A stretch of 64,000 nt of DNA from Coniochaeta sp. PMI_546 (taxonomy: Eukaryota; Ascomycota; Sordariomycetes; Coniochaetales; Coniochaetaceae): positions 62,001 through 126,000 of the forward strand of contig MU271149.1 of the NCBI GenBank assembly GCA_021432605.1, written 5' to 3'. The position numbers and the translations under genes were made by a program. Positions 55,470 through 64,000 of the stretch are shown piece after piece (the stretch's first letter is position 1; every line of letters begins with the position of its first letter). The notes beneath the pieces are model-generated. The model saw only the letters and a list, made by a program, of their open reading frames with translations. It did no database searches and was not told the origin of the DNA.

Positions 55470-56879
55470 TCAATTGCAGAACTCCCCTACGGCCTTCTCG
55501 ACGGCACTATAGCAGTCCAACTCCTTGGCCTCATTCCTCAGCAACTCGACCCGCTCTCTGTAACTTGGCATGTCAAGGACAGCCTCTACCGCTCTTCTGA
55601 CATCCTCCGCTTCTGGCTTTGCGGTTCCCAGGTCAATCCCAGCGCCCGAAAAGGCTATCCGCTTGGCATTCTCGGTCTTATCCTGACCCTCGCCAGCAAC
55701 GACCATAGGAACACCATTCGCGATACCATGCTGAACGGCCCCGTATCCTCCATTATGCACCCACGCATGCGCGTGAGGAAGAACCGCGTCGTAATGCAGA
55801 TAGTCGACGACCCTGGCGTTAGAGGGCAGAGCTTTCCCATCTTCAGTCGGAAGAGTCGCTCCTTTCCGGCCAAGGATGGCGACAACAAGCACATCTTCCC
55901 TGTCCGACATTGCCCAGATGGTGGGTAAGATCAGCTCCCAAGGGTCCGTCTCGACGGTGCCCTGTGCGACAACAACGACTTTCATTTTATCCCTCCGTGT
56001 CTCAGTAGCGATATCGTCCCACCACTCCGGGAGCTGGCCCCAGCCACTTGACGGCTTAGCAGCAGGAATGATCCCAATGAAGCGGAAGCTTGTCGGCCAG
56101 TCAGTCCTCGGGAAGAAGAAGCTTGGTACACCAAGTTGCATGAATGTATCGTACTTGGTGTACATCTCTCCATCCATGAAGATACCCTCCAGCCCAGTGG
56201 TCGCACCGGCCTCAAAGAGCTTCCTGTTGAGCAGGTCCTTGAGTGCTACGCTGTTTCTGGCCCAGAACCGCCATGCTTTCAGAGTTTGGGCAGAACGCGT
56301 CAGGTCTGCATCGTAGGGGAGAGAGAAACCGAAAGGTGGCAGATGGGCGCTGCGGATCAGAGGCACAGTCACCGAGAGGGCGAGCGTGGCACGAGGTCGC
56401 TTCAAGCCTGGTGGGAGAGGCGCGCCATATAAAAGCGGCAGCAGACCATGAAAGACAGCTTCGGCGATGACAATGACTTCTTTCTGCGGATCGAGTTCGT
56501 GGAGGGTGGATAGGGCAGTCTTGACGCTGGCCCATTGATCTGGTATTGGGTCAAGCCATTGCTTCTCAGCATCAACAAGAGCACGGCCGGCCCATGACCG
56601 AGACCAGTAGTCCGGTACTGGTGGATTGAGGTTGTCCGAGGAGTAGTAAAGCAGATCGTCGTGATCTGCTGAACCCTGTAGAGCAATAAATGTCGCGCCG
56701 GACCCGGTGATACGAGCTTTGTGAGCCGTAGGCCCGAGGAAGAAGACTGGCCACCCGCGAGAGTGAAGGGCTCCGGCGACCTTGATTGCCGGCGTCAGAT
56801 GTCCGGTGAGAGGGTGACAGGCAAAGAGAATAAAGGGTCGTTGCTTTTCGTCCAGACTCCCGTTACACAGGGACCCCAT
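55470..56879 (-). CDS. Family-1 glycosyltransferase (UDP-glucosyl/glucuronosyl type)
   Basis: Single-exon 469-aa GT-B enzyme of family GT1, which transfers a sugar from a UDP donor to a small lipophilic acceptor. The N-terminal CHPLTGHLTPAIKVAGAL holds the usual catalytic or acceptor-site His (22 or 27). The C-terminal donor motif is in the WVHNGGYGAVQHGIANGVPM region (about 375-395), followed by GEGQDKTENAKR, where the D/E-Q/N ending contacts the nucleotide sugar. VVVVAQGTVETDP before it is the family's strand-loop. No signal peptide or membrane anchor is visible, so it is probably cytosolic. Such genes in moulds serve xenobiotic, sterol or secondary-metabolite glycosylation; no neighbouring backbone gene supports a cluster here. 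The ATG at 56879 fits the expected N-terminus. Confidence 0.92.
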   Translation of the reverse strand: MGSLCNGSLDEKQRPFILFACHPLTGHLTPAIKVAGALHSRGWPVFFLGPTAHKARITGSGATFIALQGSADHDDLLYYSSDNLNPPVPDYWSRSWAGRALVDAEKQWLDPIPDQWASVKTALSTLHELDPQKEVIVIAEAVFHGLLPLLYGAPLPPGLKRPRATLALSVTVPLIRSAHLPPFGFSLPYDADLTRSAQTLKAWRFWARNSVALKDLLNRKLFEAGATTGLEGIFMDGEMYTKYDTFMQLGVPSFFFPRTDWPTSFRFIGIIPAAKPSSGWGQLPEWWDDIATETRRDKMKVVVVAQGTVETDPWELILPTIWAMSDREDVLVVAILGRKGATLPTEDGKALPSNARVVDYLHYDAVLPHAHAWVHNGGYGAVQHGIANGVPMVVAGEGQDKTENAKRIAFSGAGIDLGTAKPEAEDVRRAVEAVLDMPSYRERVELLRNEAKELDCYSAVEKAVGEFCN

Positions 56880-57234
56880 GGTGATGGCTTATTCGTGGCT
56901 TAATGATGTCAGAGGTTTTTCACTGCCGTTGAAGGCATCTGCTACTTGGGCCAGTCAATGGCTCCCGAGTTGTTCTAACAAAGGCTACGCAAATCTATGG
57001 CAAACAAAATCTATGATCAACGACGTATATATATATATATACTGTTGTCGACAAAAGAGGTTGCAGGACAAGGGTGGTAACCTCAAGTCCGAATACAAAA
57101 TGCAAGAGAGACTGAGGTAGGTCATCCCATTACTATGATTGGTTCATCAATTAAAGCCAACTGCTAATTTTGCGTCGACCGTTATGGCGCGCAATTGCGG
57201 CAAACACCGACAACCAATCGTCTGGTTACCAATC
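56880..57234. other. Promoter of the glycosyltransferase and tRNA 5' flank
   Basis: No gene. Includes a TA dinucleotide run at 57026-57041. Confidence 0.5.
57026..57041. repeat. TA dinucleotide microsatellite
   Basis: Eight TA units about 150 bases upstream of the glycosyltransferase ATG. Confidence 0.85.
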
Positions 57235-57307
57235 GCCCCCTTGGCCTAATGGCTAAGGCGTCAGACTTCTAATCTGAAGATTGGGAGTTCGAGCCTCCCA
57301 GGGGGCT
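57235..57307 (+). tRNA. tRNA-Arg (anticodon UCU)
   Basis: A full cloverleaf of 73 nt without intron. The acceptor stem GCCCCCT (57235-57241) pairs with AGGGGGC (57300-57306) and T57307 is the discriminator. The D arm is GCCT/AGGC. The anticodon stem TCAGA/TCTGA encloses the loop CTTCTAA, so the anticodon is TCT (57268-57270), reading AGA. The T arm is GGGAG-TTCGAGC-CTCCC. A TTTT terminator for RNA polymerase III lies about 25 bases downstream (near 57333). All stems pair fully, so it should be functional. Confidence 0.97.
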
Positions 57308-59269
57308 TAAAAAGTGTACTGGGTGCACGAATTTTCTTTTGCAGTTTTTAGCTTGTGCACTTGAATACAAGCGAAGTGAAGTTTGTACACATTTTTGGTA
57401 AATTTCAGCAGATATTCTCACTTTGCTTTTGTGGCTTAGGTATTATCTACTTAGCTAGGGGTGTCTTAGCTCTTGAACCTACGCTGATGCCGATGTGGGC
57501 ACTGCCGATGTAGCTGATGTAGTTGGTGCATAGAAAGAGACGGTCGATTATCACGGTGATGGCCAGCAACAAAGTCGGTTGTAAGTCACGCCAGTCCCAT
57601 TCTATGGCCATCGTTCAAGAACCTATAGTCTGTGACTGCGCGAGTCCTTGTGGTTGGACAGCAGTCGGTACCACAGTCTAGACTGGACGACATATCAGTC
57701 AGTCCTGGGCTACCTGGGTGTGCTTACAGAGTGTCAGTTGTAAGACATGACTGAGTGCTGATCCATGTGGCTGAGTAGACCAGATGTTGAATTCGGGCTG
57801 TGTGATGCAATGGTATCGATGTGGCATCAATGGCCACAGATTTTGTTGTCGAAGGCGTGTCAGTGTTGTTGTAGCTTGAGGAGCCTTTGTAGGGTAGAAA
57901 AGCGAGGCATATCCGAATGGGCTTAAAGACCACAGATACCATCACAACCCAGGCCAGCAGGAACCCGCTTGGCAGGAGGAACTTTGTTGTGCAAAAGCCT
58001 CTTGTTCATGTTTAGGAGAAACTGATGGAATCCTCGGCGGCCGCAAGCTCGTCACATCCCTCTGCACTTGCTGTAGGCTATCTGAGCAGCTACCTCGCCA
58101 AGAAGACAACATGTCACAGGCTAGGTCGAAGACACGCAGTACCTTCGGGTCGTTCCAAGAGTTCCTGAGCCTCTACTCTAATTCATGCTGTGCTGTAAGA
58201 CAGACTTTACCGGCAAACAGAACACAATGCTTCAGATGGGCCCGAGGTCGAGATCGAGGTCGATTTGTGAGCAACCAGGTAGTTGGGCGGGCCCTCGATC
58301 CATCTTTGGTACAGCATCCGGAGCTCCGGTATAATTGTCAGGCTCTGCTTGAGGTTGCACTCGCACTCGCAACAAGATATCGGCAACGGCAAGATCCAAA
58401 AGGCCGCGGTAGCTTCAAAGGTCGTGTGTCAAACGGAATTCGGCGAACGTCCGCCTCCGACATATGTCTTGGGAAGCCTGTGATAGGCTGAGTTATTTGT
58501 CTGTAACCAACTGAACTTTCAAGCGAGTTAGCAGAGTATGCCATATGCCGATTCGTGACACAGTCAGCGGAGGGTCCTGTCACAGAAGACTGGTTGAAGG
58601 TTGTCTGTCAATGGTGACCGATGTTCCGCCAAGTTTTTGATAGTTTTCCATTGTAGACTCTTCGAAATATTAGCGTGTCTTGAGGTGTCTCGAAGTCCAG
58701 TAGGTGCCACGCGAAGTGCCGCTCAAATTCGTACGACAGCGGGGCGCAGTGTCCGGCACTGACGGCTTGGCACTGACGACGGCCCAGCACGTTGATCCTG
58801 ATTATGACATCATGGGCCAATCATCCTCGAGACTCGCCCGTTGTCTTTGACGTGCATCTGGACGTGCAACAGTCAGGACCGGCATCCTCGTATTTGATGC
58901 TAACTTGACCGACACTCTGCTTGTGTACATACACACACCTCGTCTCTCAGTTCTCATCTATAACCGCAAGTTGCAGGACCAAACATTTTCGCGATAGTAT
59001 CGACAGTCTCGCCGCATATTTTACTACGAGGTGTCACGCCACACACGACTGTCACTGGCGAACCAAGAAAGCACAACCATTCTTGGCGACAACATCAAAT
59101 CAGGTCATACGGCGTGACCCTCCCTATGCGATAAAACTCCGTCGCTGCACCTGTGCAGCGATACATATAAGTGCGATTTACGGCCTAGAGACGTCATCAC
59201 CTAGAAAAGAGGATTAGGATTCGACATCAGCCTAGCTGATCTACACGTCCGAACAACCTCGACACGACT
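57308..59269. other. Gene-poor region after the tRNA
   Basis: Two kilobases with no supported gene. A plus frame at 58111-58491 (126 aa) starts with an ATG but has no recognisable feature. The final part is the promoter of the membrane protein gene. Confidence 0.45.
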
Positions 59270-60664
59270 ATGGCGACCGAAAATATTTCAGACGGGTCGG
59301 AGCCCGTCCGCGGCCGAGACAGAGCACCGACAAGATCAGAAAGCAATCCGAATGCGGGGGGTCCATCGGACCTCGCGGCAAGAAACACACAGAGCCTGCC
59401 TCCAGCAGCTAGAGATATGAACGGCAACCAGCGTGACCCAACCTCACCACCAATGTCACCGGGCATACCGGGGAGGAAGAGCTATCAAGCGAAGCGAGGA
59501 ACTGTCCGGCAGAGCGAAGAGTTTGACAGACGATTTGATGGGCCTTTCGGCCGGCCCAGTCTGGTCATGACGAGGAGAAAAAGTTCGGTCGCGACGCTTG
59601 CAGTGGCATCGCCGGGAGCGACGGCGTCAGGACAAGCAGCCGACCTTGAAAAACAAGAAACGCCGGGTGCCGAGGGAATACTAGGCGCAGGAACACCGCG
59701 GTTTCTGCCAGAACCACCGTCATTAAACTATACACTACGCACAAGGAAGCTTTCCATTGCCATTTTCTGGTCTCTCATTCTGTTCGACTCGGTTGTCCTG
59801 CCGATCGCCCTCTACTTCGCCCTTTGGTACGGAGTAGGGCCGGGCACGAACACGCCCACCGAGCGTAAACAGAAACTATCAGCGAATGCCGTCTTCTCCA
59901 TCGTCACCGCGGCCGTTGGAGGAGCGAGTATCTTGGAGTACTTCATCCGGCTACGCCGTCTTTGGAGGAAGAATAGCACTTGCCGGGTTATTGGAGCACG
60001 GCGGTGGTATCTGGACGCTTTTCACTGGAACTATTCGCTTGGCTGGATTGTTGTAATGATCGAGCTCATCGTGTAAGCCGCCCTCGACATGAAACGTTGA
60101 AGTATAGCATCTGCTGACATTGCTGCCTTCCCTCTTAGTGGCACTGTGCCCGAGTTCCCACCTATCCGGCTCCTCGCAATGCCTGTACCGACCATGCTCT
60201 TCGTCCTAGCAACCGAGTTACTCGTTGTCGATATCCTTCGCGTCTTCCACGTCCCTGCCCCCGTGAGGATATCCTCGGTACCCAAAGGTGCTCAACTCCG
60301 TCCCGGCATCTACAGCTTGATAGAAGATATCTGTGCCGTCGACGGCTCGGGGGGCACCGAGTTCCGAACAGCGCTTGACAGGCGCTACGCCGCTAGCCAC
60401 ATCTTCCGCACCATGCTGCGGAGACTCGGCGTCTTTTGGGCAGTCGGCGGAGAGGCCTGCGCTGTTGTGTGTACGATTCTCATCTTTACCATCAACGCCG
60501 AAGCTGGCTACGTTATTGGCTGGTCGGTGCCCTTCATCTGGGGAGGTGTCTGGACGTTGTGTACGTTTTGGTATGTCAACAGGCAGTTGAAGATCGAGAG
60601 GCAGGAGTGGTCGAAGGAAGCGGCCACCCTCGAGAGTGCGACACAGGATGACAATAGGTCATAA
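59270..60664 (+). CDS. Six-span membrane protein of unknown function
   Basis: Two exons, 59270-60072 and 60139-60664, encode 442 aa. Residues 1-150 are hydrophilic, rich in Pro, Ser, Arg and Gly and probably disordered in the cytosol. About six hydrophobic spans follow: near 160-190, 205-228, 250-272, 280-302, 355-378 and 384-408. A conserved-looking run TLRTRKLSIAIFWSLILFDS leads into span 1, and RRWYLDAFHWNYSLGWIV into span 3. The C-terminal 30 residues are hydrophilic. I do not recognise a transporter or receptor signature, but the pattern recurs in unnamed integral membrane proteins of ascomycetes. The intron (GTAAGC donor, CTTAG acceptor) joins IVGTVPEFP inside span 3 in frame. Location in the cell cannot be told from the sequence. 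Confidence 0.85.
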
Positions 60665-61120
60665 CAGATATCGGCCGCGAGATAGGCTCTGTGTTATCAG
60701 TACGCTAGACATGAATCTTTCCTTTGTATGCATAGATATCACTCTACAAAACTGCAAAGCGGTTGCTCCATTGTATGAATTGAAGCTCTTCATATTGAAC
60801 CATACCTACATAGGAGACAAATGGAGCAAGACTAAGGTAGGCACTAGACGATAAAGACCTTGGGTTGACAAGACTACTTAATCAACGCCCAAGTGTACAT
60901 ACCGCGTATCAAATGTGGAGATTACCACTCCTTAACATTTGGTAAGGGCACGCACACACATATCTCGCATACCGCCAGGTATGCCCTTAGATCCATCTTT
61001 CTTCCCCTGTAACGGCGTGTCAAATGGTGCAATAGAAGGCACATTTGCTTCCAAGGCCCGTGGCCCGTAGCCAGTAAACCATACTTTTCGTATGTACACC
61101 CTGTACTCCAATGCACATGT
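60665..61120. other. Intergenic region between convergent genes
   Basis: 3' regions of the membrane protein gene and the CCCH gene. Nothing else seen. Confidence 0.55.
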
Positions 61121-62773
61121 TTACCAAGCATCAGTCTCATCCTCGACGTACGCGCCGTTACTTTCATAGGACCGCTCGTCGTCTTCTTCCTCTCCTGCCG
61201 GACTCAACCTGCCACTGTGTGCGTCTTCGTCTCTAACGCTGCCTGCGCCTGTGGTACTGCCATTAGCATACGAGGACCCGTTAGCATACAGCCCCTGGCG
61301 AGACGGGCCTGGCGTCATCGAGACAGGGACATAGGCAGCTACCGCCAAGTCCTCGCTATGTGAGGAATATGGCAGCTTGCAGAAAGCCTTGCCTCCGCGA
61401 TGGCGGCAATCCGGGGTCTGGCATATGTGGCCGTAGGTGCAGCTGGCCTTCCGGCAGGCGCCACGCTTCGGGCACGGCTGTGAGCGTGCAAGAGATTCAA
61501 GTGCTCTCTTGAGCTCCGGTTCGAGCGGGCTGTGATCGAAGCCACAGTGACCGTCGCAGGCTCCGTTGTTCAGGTGAAAGTTGTTGCATATCCGCTGTCT
61601 GCTGATGCGTGCCCGGAGCTCATTAGCGGCCTCGGGACTTGAGGGTGCAATGTATGGATCGAGACGGAAATTGTTCTTGTTGACTGCGATATGCCCTTCT
61701 GGAATATCTTCCTTCCTTGGGAGCGACTTGCTAGGTGACATGCTTCTGGGCACTTCCGCAGTGTTGGCGAACGACTCGTATCGCTCGTTACTAGTCGACC
61801 TCCATGGTGTATTGGTAAACGCAGGACCGACGTGCAAGAACTTGCAACTCGCCCCGTACTTGCACTTTCCAAGCTTATGGAACTCGCAAACCGCTCTCTG
61901 TGGGTCTGATCCTGTCAATGGATTGGATAGTTGCTTTACCGGGGAAGATGGCGTCTTGGTGCTCGTGACTACAGAATTAGGAGGCCGATAAAATGCAGGG
62001 CCGTCTAGAGGAGTCGATCTGAAAACGCCTGGTAGCTCCTCGACTCCCATCCTCAGCTTCGCGAATTCGTCGTGGAATTTGATGCCCCGACTATTGACTA
62101 AGGTGAATCTTCCACTATTTCCCGCATGCGGTGTGAGGTCGGAGATATATCCAACGTCGTGACACGCCGCAAAGTAGATGTGCTTACACTGGGCATTTTC
62201 GGCATAGAGTTGCAGCAGTGCCCGAAGCTTGAAGTCCGTGTTTTCCTTCAACTCGCCAGCATCAACAAAGTCGGACAGGCCGGATGACCGGTTGAAGCTC
62301 GCGATAAACGGAGCGAAGGAGCGTTTCTCAGCTCCCACTAAACCCGCCTTGGAAAGCGCCTTCGACAGGCCCGCGACGTTGGCGTAAATCCGCACCATGA
62401 CATGGCAGTGCTCGAGTCCCTTTCTGCGGAGACTGGCTTTTACGGCGTCATTGAGCAGACGTGCAGCATTAGTGCCGCCTCTGGCAAGCCGTTCGGCGCT
62501 GCTATCACCATCGGTGGCCTTGCCCATCAGGTCTTCGTTGAAAATGTAGCCATCTCCGTCGACTAGGACAAGAACGAAAGGGTTGCGCTCCTGGCCCCTA
62601 GCCATCTGTTTGTATTTCTCTCGGGCATCCCGCTCTTCCTCGTAGTCACTTCTCAGACGCTTGTAATCCTCGATCAAGGTCGCATACTTGTCTAGTATGT
62701 CGGACAGCGTGTTGTTCTGGCGGTAGCTGGCTAATTGGTTCTGGGCTTTCAGGAGCTCCTCGTCGGCGAACAT
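61121..62773 (-). CDS. CCCH zinc-finger protein with nuclease-like N-terminal domain
   Basis: Single-exon 550-aa protein. The first ATG is at 62773; the open frame continues upstream without one. Residues 5-62 form a coiled coil (LLKAQNQLASYRQ, EDYKRLRSDYEEERDARE). About 65-245 is an alpha/beta domain starting FVLVLVDGDGYIF, with Asp72 and Asp74. It resembles the DUF7923 module of fungal CCCH proteins and, loosely, the NYN/PIN nuclease fold with acidic metal ligands. A C-X7-C-X5-C-X3-H finger lies at 296-314, followed by further Cys/His clusters at about 405-425 and 443-470 (CPKRGACRKASCTYGH). CCCH fingers bind AU-rich or similar RNA. So an RNA-binding and perhaps RNA-cutting protein is inferred; catalytic activity is unproven. 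The tail is acidic and Ser/Gly-rich. Confidence 0.88.
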   Translation of the reverse strand: MFADEELLKAQNQLASYRQNNTLSDILDKYATLIEDYKRLRSDYEEERDAREKYKQMARGQERNPFVLVLVDGDGYIFNEDLMGKATDGDSSAERLARGGTNAARLLNDAVKASLRRKGLEHCHVMVRIYANVAGLSKALSKAGLVGAEKRSFAPFIASFNRSSGLSDFVDAGELKENTDFKLRALLQLYAENAQCKHIYFAACHDVGYISDLTPHAGNSGRFTLVNSRGIKFHDEFAKLRMGVEELPGVFRSTPLDGPAFYRPPNSVVTSTKTPSSPVKQLSNPLTGSDPQRAVCEFHKLGKCKYGASCKFLHVGPAFTNTPWRSTSNERYESFANTAEVPRSMSPSKSLPRKEDIPEGHIAVNKNNFRLDPYIAPSSPEAANELRARISRQRICNNFHLNNGACDGHCGFDHSPLEPELKRALESLARSQPCPKRGACRKASCTYGHICQTPDCRHRGGKAFCKLPYSSHSEDLAVAAYVPVSMTPGPSRQGLYANGSSYANGSTTGAGSVRDEDAHSGRLSPAGEEEDDERSYESNGAYVEDETDAW

Positions 62774-63574
62774 CGTGTCTGAGGTTCGTCGTAGTGGCAA
62801 TATTATTCGTATTCAGTTCGTGTTGTCAATACAATCTAGTGGCACGCACAGATGACAAGAATACCTGATACAATTGTTAGCTAGATCTAGGGACAGCCGC
62901 TGATGAGCGTTCTGCTCTCACACGTACGTGTCGTGCTCCCGCAAGAACATTCAAAGACAACAGCCTAGGACAGAAACGCAAGAGTGCGTACGAGGATGTT
63001 GAATGCTCGGGTCTTGCGTCTCTGATCTTCGAGACCGCCTCTCGGGGATGTTCTCAGCCATGCACACGCTGGGGAGAAGTCGAGAACGTGGAGGAAGCTC
63101 TCACCGCTGAAACCATGAAGCTGAAAGTTGCCAAAGGTCCCCACTCTTTTGTTTTGGTTCAAGTTCAATTGTTTTGGAGGTCCCACTCTTCTTTTGGATG
63201 TCGGACAGCCTCTCCTTCGGTTCTTGCAGGGATGCTGCTTGGGTTGGGGTTTCTCTCTCAGACGTCAATTCAATTGGGGGAATGCGGGGTCAACCAACTG
63301 CGGGGGATGGACGGCTAAGGTGCCCACCATAGTCCTGTATACCTTAGGGTACCTTACCACAGTAAGCAGTAGAAGGGTGCATTCACCTCCAGTCCATCTC
63401 ATCAAACTCCAGCCTCGTGGCGGTATCGATGCTACTGGTGCTAAGACTTGGGAGAGAACCTTTCTTGAAAGTGACGCTGCATCATCTATGCTCAAAACAA
63501 CGAAGCAGCTGGTTTGGTTACTAGTTGACACAGGCTTCTTCTTCTGATATCCGCCTCGTTCCTTAACCTTCAAA
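62774..63574. promoter_or_regulatory. Divergent upstream region of the CCCH and GH31 genes
   Basis: 0.8 kb between two start codons; no coding frame is supported. The stretch just before 63575 is CT-rich, as is usual before mould start codons. Confidence 0.5.
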
Positions 63575-64000
63575 ATGGACGGTGGCCGTTACAGCTTTGC
63601 CTCAAGCCCCAAGGCCGACCCCAAGGCCGTTGTCACTGGCGGCAAGGGCAGTAAATATCGCTTCACTGTGCTCACCGATCGACTTCTTCGATACGAATGG
63701 TCGGACGACGGACAGTTCGAGGACCGTGTCTCCACATTTGCCGTGTTCCGCAAGTTCGATGTGCCTGACTTCCGCGTCATAGAGACCACGGACACCTTGG
63801 AAATAGTCACAAAATTCTTCCATCTGTACTACGACAAGAAAGACTTCACCCGCGCAGGCTTGGCCGTGACTGTGTTTCTCGGTAACGACACTTGGCGCTA
63901 TGATGGGAAGAACTTTGGCGATCTAGGAGGCACTGCCAGGACATTGGACAACGCCGACGGACGGATTCCACTGGAGCCGGGAATTCTATCCCAGAAGCCG
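63575..64000 (+). CDS. Glycoside hydrolase family 31 alpha-glycosidase, 5' part
   Basis: Open frame of 142 codons running off the window, so it has no stop here. The start MDGGRYSFASSPKADPKAVV is followed by the N-terminal beta-sandwich of GH31 enzymes: KYRFTVLTDRLLRYEWSDDG, then DRVSTFAVFRKFDVPDF, FFHLYYDKKDFTRAGLAV and DLGGTARTLDNADGRIPLEP. The LGGTARTLD segment is a strong mark of the intracellular fungal alpha-glucosidase or alpha-xylosidase group. No signal peptide is seen, so it should act in the cytosol or ER on alpha-linked oligosaccharides. The catalytic Asp lies beyond the window. Divergent from the CCCH gene. Confidence 0.9.
   Translation, partial: MDGGRYSFASSPKADPKAVVTGGKGSKYRFTVLTDRLLRYEWSDDGQFEDRVSTFAVFRKFDVPDFRVIETTDTLEIVTKFFHLYYDKKDFTRAGLAVTVFLGNDTWRYDGKNFGDLGGTARTLDNADGRIPLEPGILSQKP

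Noticed and set aside
58111-58491. 126-aa open frame on the plus strand after the tRNA
   Set aside because: Has an ATG but no signal, domain or coding bias that I can see.

Overview
This is nuclear DNA from a filamentous ascomycete fungus (Pezizomycotina, most likely a Sordariomycete). Evidence: genes about every 2.5-3 kb on both strands, short GT-AG introns (about 50-125 nt), CT-rich leaders before many ATGs, and typical mould families (Zn2Cys6 regulators, a Clr5-domain protein, an X325/BIM1-like copper protein, a proteinase K-type subtilase, a penicillopepsin-like protease). All names come from reading the translations; no database search was run. Intron borders were placed by eye, requiring GT-AG, an intact frame and a family-like protein. 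I see no convincing transposon, provirus or CRISPR array.

Layout. 1-11 kb: a transport block, with an OPT/YSL-type oligopeptide transporter (+), an MFS sugar/quinate-type transporter (-, ten exons), a BNR_4 beta-propeller protein (+) head-to-head with it, and an APC amino-acid/GABA/choline permease (-, fourteen exons). 11-15 kb: gene-poor, holding a decayed aminoglycoside-phosphotransferase-like gene. 15-18.4 kb: two secreted endoproteases facing each other tail-to-tail (subtilase and pepsin-like). 20-24.5 kb: a Zn2Cys6 regulator, an NAD(P)H:FMN reductase-type flavodoxin and a GPI-anchored X325/BIM1-like copper protein. 24.9-34.3 kb: a Ser/Thr kinase with an unusual HND/DMG active site, an unrecognised 394-aa protein, and a large protein joining two cyclic-nucleotide-binding domains to an F-box and leucine-rich repeats. 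34.3-39.9 kb: a sparse stretch with one small secreted cysteine-rich protein.

39.9-43.4 kb: a mitochondrial Bax-inhibitor-family (GHITM/MICS1-like) protein, a methionine sulfoxide reductase A and a Nudix hydrolase; the last two are divergent and both repair or clean up oxidised molecules. 43.4-55.4 kb: a 3.5-kb gene-free upstream region, a lactose-permease-type sugar transporter, a second Zn2Cys6 regulator and a Clr5-domain protein. 55.4-64 kb: a family-1 glycosyltransferase, tRNA-Arg(UCU), a six-span membrane protein, a CCCH zinc-finger protein with a nuclease-like N-terminal domain, and the 5' end of a GH31 alpha-glycosidase cut by the window edge.

Taken together the window is weighted to nutrient capture: peptide, sugar and amino-acid uptake, two secreted proteases, a propeller enzyme of the uronide type, a GH31 enzyme and several regulators. 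No single operon-like cluster or secondary-metabolite backbone gene is present. The most testable novelties are the MsrA/Nudix head-to-head pair with paired in-frame starts, the cNMP/F-box/LRR fusion, micro-exons down to 7 nt in the permease, and the three-frame coding puzzle at the end of the 28.8-kb gene.
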